Source of the DNA: Acetobacteraceae bacterium
GTDB lineage: Bacteria; Pseudomonadota; Alphaproteobacteria; Acetobacterales; Acetobacteraceae
NCBI GenBank assembly: GCA_003133265.1
Contig: PKWQ01000418.1
Span: forward strand, 16,146 to 30,780
Reading direction: 5' to 3'
Length of the DNA stretch: 14,635 nucleotides
Shown: one piece after another, positions 1-6,631 of the stretch
How the letters are laid out: each line of letters opens with the position of its first letter
Numbering within the stretch: the stretch's first letter is position 1
Position numbers and translations under genes: made by a program
Notes under the pieces: model-generated
Seen by the model: the letters and a program-made list of their open reading frames with translations, nothing else
The model's database searches: none
What the model was told of the DNA's origin: nothing

Positions 1-1121
1 CCGGTGGTGCCGTTGATCTGCCCGGCCAGGAACAGCCCAGGCAGCGCCCGCACTTCCAATGAGGGCGCCAGCGCACGAGGGTCGACGAAATCATATTCCA
101 CCGCATAGCCGGGGCGGATCATCCGGGCATGCGCCAATCCGGGGATGGTGGCGAGCATGGCAAGCTGCACGTCTTCCGGTAGGCTGGTAGAGATGCCGTT
201 CGGATAGATCGTCGGATCGTCCAGCCCCTCGGGCTCGAGGAATATCTGGTGGCGCTCGCGGTCCGCGAACCGCGATACCTTGTCCTCGATCGACGGGCAG
301 TAGCGCGGCCCTGGCCCGGTGATGCCGCCGCCATAGACCGCCGAGCGGTGCAGGTTGGCGCGGATCACCGCGTGGGTGGCCGGTGTGGTCGCGGTCACCC
401 GGCAATCCACCTGGGGATTGGCGATCGAGGTGGTCATGGTGCTGAACGGCTCCGGCACCGCATCGCCGCGGTCGGCTGCCAGTCCGTCCCAGTCGATGCT
501 GCGCCGGTCCAGCCGCGGCGGCGTGCCGGTCTTCAGCCGCCCGAGCGGCAAGGCCAGCCGCTCCAGGGTCCGGGCCAGCCCGACGGACGGCGCTTCGCCG
601 ACGCGCCCCGCCGGGGTCTGCTTGTCGCCGATATGGATCACGCCGCGCAGGAAGGTGCCGGCGGTCAGCACCGCAGCACCACACGCCACGCGGGTGCCGC
701 TCGCACAGATCACCGCGCGCAGCCGGCCGTCCGGGCCGATTTCCAGGTCCTCGACCGCTTCTGCCCGTATCTCCAGTCCCGGCGTTTCCGCCAGCAGATG
801 CTGGATCGCGGCCCGGTACAGCGCCCGGTCGGCCTGCGCCCGGGGGCCGCGCACCGCCGGCCCCTTGCTGCGGTTCAGCAGCTTGAAATGGATGCCCGCC
901 AGATCGGCCGCCCGGCCCATGATCCCGTCCAGCGCATCGATCTCGCGCACCAGATGGCCCTTGCCGATCCCGCCGATCGCCGGGTTGCACGACATCTCGC
1001 CCAGCGTGTCCAGCCGATGCGTCAGCAGCAGCGTCCGCGCGCCCAGCCGGGCCGCCGCCGCCGCCGCCTCGCATCCGGCGTGACCGCCGCCGACCACCAC
1101 AACATCGAACGTCACGTCCAT
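1..1121 (-). CDS. mnmG: tRNA uridine-5-carboxymethylaminomethyl modification enzyme MnmG (GidA), N-terminal part
   Basis: FAD-dependent partner of MnmE. The MnmE-MnmG complex installs the (carboxymethyl)aminomethyl group on C5 of the tRNA wobble uridine, using methylene-tetrahydrofolate. The protein begins MDVTFDVVVVGGGHAGCE, with the dinucleotide-binding GGGHAGCE at residues 11-18. MSCNPAIGGIGKGHL follows at about 43-57 and contains the conserved Cys45. RYCPSIEDK carries Cys275; E. coli uses Cys47 and Cys277 at these places. The window edge falls within the family motif PGLFLAGQINGTTG, so 373 of roughly 620 residues are present and the C-terminal part lies to the left. The ATG is preceded by GGAGAAGGCAAGG, a good ribosome-binding site. 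It lies 162 bases downstream of mnmE on the same strand. The identification is secure from direct motif matches. Confidence 0.97.
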   Translation of the reverse strand, partial: MDVTFDVVVVGGGHAGCEAAAAAARLGARTLLLTHRLDTLGEMSCNPAIGGIGKGHLVREIDALDGIMGRAADLAGIHFKLLNRSKGPAVRGPRAQADRALYRAAIQHLLAETPGLEIRAEAVEDLEIGPDGRLRAVICASGTRVACGAAVLTAGTFLRGVIHIGDKQTPAGRVGEAPSVGLARTLERLALPLGRLKTGTPPRLDRRSIDWDGLAADRGDAVPEPFSTMTTSIANPQVDCRVTATTPATHAVIRANLHRSAVYGGGITGPGPRYCPSIEDKVSRFADRERHQIFLEPEGLDDPTIYPNGISTSLPEDVQLAMLATIPGLAHARMIRPGYAVEYDFVDPRALAPSLEVRALPGLFLAGQINGTT

Positions 1122-1230
1122 TCAGCCTTGCCTTCTCCGGAACCGCCGCGCGCGCCTTATATCAGGATGGCGCTGAATTAGGGTGAACGCCGCCGCAGTG
1201 CCAAGGCGCGTTCGCGGGGCAGCCGGCCAA

Positions 1231-1252
1231 ATTGTTCTCGATAAAGAACAAT
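1231..1252. promoter_or_regulatory. Perfect AT-rich dyad in the mnmE-mnmG spacer
   Basis: ATTGTTCT (1231-1238) and AGAACAAT (1245-1252) are exact inverted repeats around a 6-base centre. The dyad sits in a markedly AT-rich patch (about 1229-1320) of an otherwise GC-rich region. It could be an operator for mnmG, or a weak hairpin that separates mnmE from mnmG. On the minus strand the second arm is followed only by TTTGG, so it is a poor intrinsic terminator. It does not match the alphaproteobacterial LexA box, which is a direct repeat. A weak promoter for mnmG might lie just downstream on the minus strand (TTGGCA, 18 bases, TAATTC), but I cannot confirm it. Confidence 0.45.
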
Positions 1253-1283
1253 ATAGTGAAAATCCATTAAACACCGCAGATAA

Positions 1284-2573
1284 CTACTTGCCAATACAGA
1301 ATTTTCCAAATATATCGCCCAGAATATCCTCTACCCCGACCTCGCCGGTGATCCGCCCGAGCGCCCGCAGCGCCAGTCGCAGATCCTCGGCCCGCAACTC
1401 CGGCAATCGCGCGTCGGCCGCGCCCCGCAACCGTTCCAGGGCTTCCATCAGCGCCGCCCGGTGCCGTGCGCGGGTCAGCTTCGGCGGGCCGGATGCCTCG
1501 GTCAGCGCCCGTGCCTCCATGGCCAGCCAGTCGCGCAGCGCATCCATCCCGGCGCCGGTCAGCGCGCTCACCCCCAATGCGCCGTCCGGCACCGCGCCAC
1601 CGAGATCGATCTTGTTGCAGACGCGCACGCCCGCCACCGGCGCGACGCCGGAGCCGGCGTCGCCGACCGTCACCACCAGATCGGCCGCCGCCGCCCGCGC
1701 GAGCGCCCGGCGCACGCCCTCGGCCTCGATCGCATCGCCGGTGTCGCGCAGCCCCGCCGTGTCCACCAGCGTTACCGGCACGCCGCCCAGCACCACCCGC
1801 GCCTCGATCGCGTCCCGTGTCGTGCCGGGCAGCGGTGAGACGATCGCCACGTCGCGCTCGGCCAGCGCGTTCATCAACGAGGATTTGCCGACGTTCGGCG
1901 GTCCGGCGATGGCGAACACCAGACCTTCCCGCAGCCGTTCGCCGCGTCGCCCGTCATCCAGGTGGCGGGCGATCTCGCGGCCCAGCGCGGCGATCTCGGC
2001 GACGATCGTGTCCTCGACATCGTCGGGCAGGTCTTCGTCGGGAAAATCGATCAGTGCTTCCTGTTGCGCCAGCAGCCAGCGCAGCCGCCCCGCCCAGCCG
2101 CGCAGCACCGCGCCCAGCTCGCCCTCCAGCTGGCGCAGCGCCTGGCGTGCCTGCCCGGCGGTTTCCGCCTCGATCAGATCGCCGACCGCCTCGGCCTCCA
2201 GCAGGTCCATCCGCCCGTTCAGGAAAGCGCGGCGGGTGAATTCGCCGGCCTCCGCCGGCCGGCCGCCCAGCGTCGCCAGCGCGTCGGCAACGCCCGCCAC
2301 CACCGCCCGTCCGCCATGCAGGAAGAGTTCACAAGAATCCTCGCCGGTGTAGCTGCCCGGTCCGGGCAGCCACAGCACCATCGCCCGGTCCAACACCGCT
2401 GCGTCGGGCGCGCGCAAAATGCGCAGCACCGCCCGGCGGGGAGGCGGCGGCCGGCCGATCAGGCCACCGAGCAGCACCGCGCTGGCCGGCCCACTGATCC
2501 GCATCACCGCGATCGCGGCCCGCCCGGCGCCGGAGGCAATGGCGAAGATCGTGTCGTTATCGGCGTGTTTCAC
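1284..2573 (-). CDS. mnmE: tRNA uridine-5-carboxymethylaminomethyl modification GTPase MnmE (TrmE)
   Basis: G protein that partners MnmG in wobble-uridine modification; GTP hydrolysis drives the reaction. At 429 residues it is slightly shorter than the usual 440-460. The N-terminal folate-binding domain begins NDTIFAIASGAGRAAIAVMRISG. The G domain shows G1 GPPNVGKSS (224-232), G2 TTRD (251-254), G3 DTAG (271-274) and G4 NKID (320-323). The protein ends in the family's invariant CIGK, whose Cys is functionally important. The chosen start is a GTG at 2573, which gives the normal N-terminus; no better in-frame ATG exists nearby. It begins 14 bases after the ferredoxin stop, so the two are probably co-transcribed and possibly translationally coupled. 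Confidence 0.97.
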   Translation of the reverse strand: MKHADNDTIFAIASGAGRAAIAVMRISGPASAVLLGGLIGRPPPPRRAVLRILRAPDAAVLDRAMVLWLPGPGSYTGEDSCELFLHGGRAVVAGVADALATLGGRPAEAGEFTRRAFLNGRMDLLEAEAVGDLIEAETAGQARQALRQLEGELGAVLRGWAGRLRWLLAQQEALIDFPDEDLPDDVEDTIVAEIAALGREIARHLDDGRRGERLREGLVFAIAGPPNVGKSSLMNALAERDVAIVSPLPGTTRDAIEARVVLGGVPVTLVDTAGLRDTGDAIEAEGVRRALARAAAADLVVTVGDAGSGVAPVAGVRVCNKIDLGGAVPDGALGVSALTGAGMDALRDWLAMEARALTEASGPPKLTRARHRAALMEALERLRGAADARLPELRAEDLRLALRALGRITGEVGVEDILGDIFGKFCIGK

Positions 2574-2587
2574 GCGCTACCCATCGC

Positions 2588-2935
2588 TCAGCGTGTTTCC
2601 CGGGGCAGCAGCAGCGCCTCCACCCGGCCGCCATCGCGCAGATGCGTCTCCAGCACCGCGTCCACATCGGCGATGGAACCGACCCGATACCAGACGCCCT
2701 CCGGGTAGATCACCACGCACGGGCCGTCCTCGCAGCGGTCCAGGCAGCCGGCGTTATTGATCCGCACCTTGGTCAGCCCCATCTCCTTGGCCCGTGCCTT
2801 CATGTAGTCGCGCAGTTTCTCCGAGCCCCCGGCCGCGCAGCATCCACGCGGATGGCCGTCCGGGCGCCGGTTCGAACAGACGAAGACATGCGCCTGATAG
2901 TACATCGGTGGATCGTCAGCCCGCCGCTCGCCCAT
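2588..2935 (-). CDS. Thioredoxin-like [2Fe-2S] ferredoxin
   Basis: 115-residue small electron carrier of the thioredoxin-like (Shethna-type) [2Fe-2S] ferredoxin family. Candidate cluster ligands are Cys20 (HVFVCSNRRPDGHPRG), Cys32 or Cys33 (RGCC), Cys64 and Cys68 (NNAGCLDRCEDGPCVV). The AGCLDxCExGP pattern is typical of the family, and EGVWYRVGSIADVDAVLETHL matches its usual C-terminal half. The ATG at 2935 is supported by GAGAGG six bases upstream; Met11 (2905) lacks such a site. It lies directly upstream of mnmE in the same orientation and diverges from the DUF255 gene across 57 bases, so both promoters must share that gap or overlap the coding ends. The physiological electron partner cannot be read from the sequence. 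Confidence 0.9.
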   Translation of the reverse strand: MGERRADDPPMYYQAHVFVCSNRRPDGHPRGCCAAGGSEKLRDYMKARAKEMGLTKVRINNAGCLDRCEDGPCVVIYPEGVWYRVGSIADVDAVLETHLRDGGRVEALLLPRETR

Positions 2936-2992
2936 CGCCCGCCTCTCGGTTCACACCCGCCCACTCTACGCCAAAGGGCCAAGGACACGACA

Positions 2993-5017
2993 ATGCCCGA
3001 GCCGGCCAACCTGCTGCGTCACGAAATCTCCCCCTATCTGCTGCAGCACGCCGACAACCCGGTGCATTGGCGTCCGTGGGGCCCGGCGGCGCTGGCGGAG
3101 GCGCAGGCGAGCAACCGTCCCATCCTGCTCTCGGTCGGCTACGCTGCCTGCCATTGGTGCCATGTGATGGCGCACGAATCCTTCGAGGACCCGGAAACCG
3201 CCGCGCTGATGAACGCGCTGTACGTCAACATCAAGGTGGACCGCGAAGAGCGTCCGGACATCGACCATCTGTATATGTCCGCGCTGCACGCGCTCGGCGA
3301 ACAGGGCGGTTGGCCGCTGACCATGTTCCTGGCCCCGGACGGGGCGCCGTTCTGGGGCGGCACCTATTTCCCGCCCGAGCCGCGCTGGGGCCGCCCGTCG
3401 TTTCGCCAGGTGCTGCAAGGCGTGGCCGATACCTATCGCGCCGACGACCAGCGCATCGCCCATAACACCGCCGCGCTTCGCCGCGCGCTGCTCGCCGCCT
3501 CGGCCGCCCACCCCGGCGGCCTGCCGCTGCCGGCCGATCTCGACCGTGTCGCCGCCGTGCTGCACCGCCTGACCGATCCCATTCATGGCGGACTGCGCGG
3601 CGCGCCGAAATTCCCCAACCCGCCGATCTTCCGCTTCCTCTGGCAGAACGATTTCCGCACCGGCGACGATGCCGGCCGCGCCGCCGTGCATCTGCTGCTG
3701 CTGCGGATGTCGCAAGGCGGCATCTACGATCATCTCGGCGGCGGCTATGCGCGCTATGCCACCGACGAGGTGTGGCTGGTGCCGCATTTCGAGAAGATGC
3801 TGTACGACAATGCCCAGCTGCTGGAGCTGCTCGCCTTCGCCCACGCCGACCGCCCGGACCCGCTCTATGCGGAGCGCGCGGCGGAAACGGTGGCGTGGCT
3901 GATCCGCGACATGACCGCCGGCGAAGCGACCGCCTTCGCCTCCTCCGAGGACGCCGACAGCGAGGGCGAGGAAGGCCGCTTCTATGTCTGGTCGGAGGCG
4001 CAAATCGTCTCCCATCTCGGGCTTGCCGCGCCGCCGTTCATGGCGGCCTACGACGTCACCGCGAACGGCAACTGGGAGGGCCACAATATCCTGCGCCGGA
4101 TCGACCCGCCCGGGCCGGAGGAACACGAGGAAAAAGTCGCCCGGTCCCGCGCCATCCTGTTCGCCGCGCGCGCGCAGCGTGTGCGTCCGGGCCGCGACGA
4201 CAAGGTGCTGGCGGACTGGAACGGGCTTGCCATCGCCGCGCTGGCGCGGGCGGCCGCGGTGTTCGCCCGGCCGGACTGGCTGCTGCTGGCCAGCCGCGCC
4301 TTCGATTTCATCATCGCCAGCATGGGCGCCCCGGACGGGCGGGTGCAGCACACCTGGCGCCTCGGCCGCGTCACCGCCGCCGGCCTGATCGAGGATCAGG
4401 CGGCGATGGCCCGCGCCGCGCTGGCGCTGTTCGAGGCGACCGGGACCGTCCGCTACCTGAGCGAGGCAACCAACCTCGTCGGCGCGGCGGCGCGGCTGTT
4501 CGGCGACGAGCACGGCGCCTTCTATCAGACCGCCGCCGACGCGCAGGATGTGCCGCTGAACCGGCCCCGCTCCGCCGCCGACAACGCCACGCCCGCCGGC
4601 AACGGCCAGATGGCGGAGGTGCTCGCCCGGCTGTTCCACCTGACCGGCGACGAGGCCTACCGGTCCCAGGCCGCCGGCGTGCTGCGCGCCTTCACCGGCG
4701 TGCCCGACCAGCTCGCCGCCATGCCGACGTTGCTCGCCGCGGCGGATTTGCTGGAGGACGCCACCAACGTGGTGATCGCCGGCGCGCCCGGCCATCCGTT
4801 GGCCGAGGCGCTGATCGAAATGGCGCTGACCGCGCCGGACCCGGCGGTGGTGCTGTTGCGCTCCACCTCGGCGGAGGCGCTGCCGCCGTCCCATCCCGCG
4901 TATGGCAAGCTCGCCGGCCCGGCCGGTGCGGCGGCCTATGTCTGCCGCGCCGGCGTCTGCGGGTTGCCGGTCACGGAGCCGGGGGAGTTGGCGGCGATGC
5001 TGCGACGGCGGGCGTAG
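2993..5017 (+). CDS. yyaL: Thioredoxin-domain protein, YyaL/DUF255 (SSP411) family
   Basis: 674 residues, the usual length for this family: an N-terminal thioredoxin-like domain (DUF255) followed by an (alpha/alpha)6-barrel-like domain resembling N-acylglucosamine 2-epimerases. Family hallmarks are SPYLLQHADNPVHW (13-26), SVGYAACHWCHVM with the CHWC redox-type pair at 53-56, KVDREERPD (81-89), GGWPLTMFLAPDGAPFWGGTYFPP, and later GGIYDHLGGGYARYATDEVWLVPHFEKMLYDNAQL. The start at 2993 has AAGGA seven bases upstream; the open frame continues upstream, but that part overlaps the divergent ferredoxin. The last 35 residues (AGPAGAAAYVCRAGVCGLPV and on) recur in a degenerate copy downstream of the transporter. 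The family's biochemical role is not settled (redox or sugar-related), so I name only the domain. Confidence 0.93.
   Translation: MPEPANLLRHEISPYLLQHADNPVHWRPWGPAALAEAQASNRPILLSVGYAACHWCHVMAHESFEDPETAALMNALYVNIKVDREERPDIDHLYMSALHALGEQGGWPLTMFLAPDGAPFWGGTYFPPEPRWGRPSFRQVLQGVADTYRADDQRIAHNTAALRRALLAASAAHPGGLPLPADLDRVAAVLHRLTDPIHGGLRGAPKFPNPPIFRFLWQNDFRTGDDAGRAAVHLLLLRMSQGGIYDHLGGGYARYATDEVWLVPHFEKMLYDNAQLLELLAFAHADRPDPLYAERAAETVAWLIRDMTAGEATAFASSEDADSEGEEGRFYVWSEAQIVSHLGLAAPPFMAAYDVTANGNWEGHNILRRIDPPGPEEHEEKVARSRAILFAARAQRVRPGRDDKVLADWNGLAIAALARAAAVFARPDWLLLASRAFDFIIASMGAPDGRVQHTWRLGRVTAAGLIEDQAAMARAALALFEATGTVRYLSEATNLVGAAARLFGDEHGAFYQTAADAQDVPLNRPRSAADNATPAGNGQMAEVLARLFHLTGDEAYRSQAAGVLRAFTGVPDQLAAMPTLLAAADLLEDATNVVIAGAPGHPLAEALIEMALTAPDPAVVLLRSTSAEALPPSHPAYGKLAGPAGAAAYVCRAGVCGLPVTEPGELAAMLRRRA
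4911..5017 (+). repeat. 3' end of the yyaL-like gene, parent copy of a duplicated tail
   Basis: This last stretch of the intact gene recurs at 6480-6580. The first 27 bases are identical. Overall I count roughly 85% identity by hand alignment, with one 6-base deletion in the downstream copy. Both copies end in an in-frame stop. Confidence 0.85.
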
Positions 5018-5132
5018 GATGCCCCGCGCGAACTCCCGAGGGCTGAGTTGACACCCTCCGCGCCAGCCACCACGCTCGCCTAATAACGTTCCACCCCTAT
5101 CCCAGGGATGGGCGGGCGCCGGAGCACGCTCT

Positions 5133-5143
5133 GGGGGGGGGGG
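5133..5143 (+). repeat. Run of 11 G at the transporter's ribosome-binding site
   Basis: Eleven consecutive G occupy the Shine-Dalgarno position, ending seven bases before the ATG at 5151. Such a tract is prone to slippage in cells and to length errors in sequencing. An out-of-frame ATG at 5108 would come into frame with the transporter if one G were lost, adding 14 residues. Confidence 0.8.
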
Positions 5144-5150
5144 AATCGCG

Positions 5151-6422
5151 ATGAAGAACTACCGGCGCGTATGGGTGCTGCTGTTCCTGTTCACCCTGAC
5201 GCTGATCAACTACAGCGACCGCGTGGCGCTGGCTGTCGCGGCCAAGCCGATCGCCGCCGAGTTCGGCCTTTCGCCGGTGCAGATGGGCTATCTGCTGTCA
5301 TCCTTCCTGTGGATGTACCTCCTCTGCCTGCTGCCGGTCGGGTTGCTGGTCGACCGCTGCGGCGGCAAAATCGTCAATGCCTGGGGCATCGGCATCTGGT
5401 CGGCGGCGACCGTGATGACCGGCTTCTCCGTCAGTTTCGTCTCGATGGCCGCGACCCGGATCGTCATGGGCATGGGCGAGTCGACGAGTTGGCCGGCCTC
5501 GAACCGCGTCATCCGCGAATGGTTCCCCGCCTCCGAGCGCGGCCTGGCCAGCGCCGTTTTCGGCGCCGGCTCCGCCGCCGGCCCGGCGATCGGCGCGGTG
5601 ATGGTCTCGGCCATCATCGGCTGGCTCGGCTGGCGCGCCGGCTTCTACGTCGCCGGCGGCATCGGTTTCATCTGGCTGGCCGCCTGGCTGGCGTTCTTCG
5701 ACAAGCCCGAACGCACCGCCTGGCTCGGCACGGCCGAACGCGACAAGATCCTGGCGGAACGCCACGGCGAGGAAAGCCGGCCGGTGGCGGACGGCCCGGC
5801 ATCCCCGTTCCTGCATTTGCTGACGCTGCGCAGCGTCTGGGGCCTATTCTTCACCCAGGGCTGCGAGGTCTATGGCAGCTACATGCTGCTCACCTGGCTG
5901 CCGACCTATCTTCAGCAGGCCAAGGGCCTGAGCGTGATGAACGCCGGCATGATGACCGCGGTGCCGTTCGCCATTGCCTCGGTGATGGCGATCGCCATCG
6001 GCCGGTTCAGCGACTATCTGCTCCGCCATGAGAACGCCAACGCCGGCCGCCGGCGCCTGATGATCGCCGCGACGATGATCAGCGTCGCCTCGATCCTGCT
6101 GGTGCCGTTCCTGGACCAGCTATGGATCATCATGGTGGTCCTGGCCATCACCCGTTCCATGGGCGCCGCCGGCAGCGCGCTGAATTTCGCGCTGGTGACC
6201 GACCTGGTCCGCAATCCCGCCGATATCGGCAAAGTCACCAGCATCACCGTCCTCGGCGGCAACAGTTTCGGACTGAGCGCGCCGATCATCACCGGCTACG
6301 TCGTCTCCCTCACCGGCAGTTTCAACGGCACGTTCGCCATTGCCGGTCTTCTGGCGCTGACCGGCGCGGCGATCACCCTGACGATGACCAGAAAGCCGAT
6401 TTTGCCCTACGGCGCGGGGTGA
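5151..6422 (+). CDS. MFS transporter, anion:cation symporter (ACS)-like
   Basis: 423-residue integral membrane protein with the hydrophobic pattern of a 12-helix major facilitator. INYSDRVALAVAAKPI (19-34) in helix 1 matches the ACS subgroup (INYxDR), whose members often carry organic or sugar acids. GLLVDRCGGK (64-73) is the MFS motif A loop between helices 2 and 3. RIVMGMGESTSWPASNRVIREWFPASERG follows in the helix 4-5 region. A central hydrophilic loop lies at about 190-220, and the second half runs to TMTRKPILPYGAG. It lies 133 bases after the DUF255 stop. A TTGACA hexamer at 5048 has no clear -10 at normal spacing, so its promoter is uncertain. Substrate is not predictable. It is bracketed by two related copies of the yyaL 3' tail, so it may have arrived by rearrangement. 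Confidence 0.92.
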   Translation: MKNYRRVWVLLFLFTLTLINYSDRVALAVAAKPIAAEFGLSPVQMGYLLSSFLWMYLLCLLPVGLLVDRCGGKIVNAWGIGIWSAATVMTGFSVSFVSMAATRIVMGMGESTSWPASNRVIREWFPASERGLASAVFGAGSAAGPAIGAVMVSAIIGWLGWRAGFYVAGGIGFIWLAAWLAFFDKPERTAWLGTAERDKILAERHGEESRPVADGPASPFLHLLTLRSVWGLFFTQGCEVYGSYMLLTWLPTYLQQAKGLSVMNAGMMTAVPFAIASVMAIAIGRFSDYLLRHENANAGRRRLMIAATMISVASILLVPFLDQLWIIMVVLAITRSMGAAGSALNFALVTDLVRNPADIGKVTSITVLGGNSFGLSAPIITGYVVSLTGSFNGTFAIAGLLALTGAAITLTMTRKPILPYGAG

Positions 6423-6433
6423 TCCCCAAAACC

Positions 6434-6485
6434 TCAAGTATCCGCCAGCGCTGTCAGGATCGTGTCACGGGCGGCGAAATCGCCG
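6434..6485 (-). pseudogene. Remnant of the LLM oxidoreductase 3' end
   Basis: Read on the minus strand this encodes GDFAARDTILTALADT followed by TGA. It matches the C-terminus of the intact LLM gene at 7912-7963 (GDFAARDAILTALADT, TAA) with one amino-acid difference and about five base differences in 50. It starts 12 bases after the transporter stop and ends abruptly at TCGCCG, where the yyaL-like remnant takes over. No start codon or upstream part of the gene is present, so it is a dead fragment. Confidence 0.88.
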
Positions 6486-6580
6486 GCCCGGCCGGTGCGG
6501 CGGCCTCTGTCTGCCACGCCGGCGGCCTGCCGGTCACCGACCCGGTGGAGCTGGCGGCGAAGCTGCGGCGCCTGGGGTAA
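6480..6580 (+). pseudogene. Remnant of the yyaL-like gene 3' end
   Basis: Encodes AGPAGAAASVCHAGGLPV, then TDPVELAAKLRRLG and a TAA stop. This is the C-terminus of the DUF255 protein at 4911-5017 with scattered substitutions and a two-residue deletion that removes one of its two cysteines. The reading frame is open to the stop but has no gene of its own upstream. The copy begins at the TCGCCG shared with the LLM remnant. Confidence 0.88.
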
Positions 6581-6631
6581 GGCGCGCCGCCGCGTAGTCT
6601 CGCCCTATCGGCCGGCATCCGCGACCGCGCG

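Noticed and set aside
2966..4894. Long minus-strand open frame of 642 codons under the DUF255 gene
   Set aside because: It is antisense to a gene with clear family motifs and gives a low-complexity Arg/Gly/His/Gln-rich translation typical of high-GC shadow frames.
5048..5086. TTGACA and TAATAA as a promoter for the transporter
   Set aside because: The hexamers are 27 bases apart, far from the 16-18 expected, and no other -10 is convincing.
6423..6631. Insertion sequence behind the double-tail scar
   Set aside because: No transposase reading frame, terminal inverted repeat or target-site duplication is seen; the scar is fully explained by the two gene tails and a 6-base overlap.
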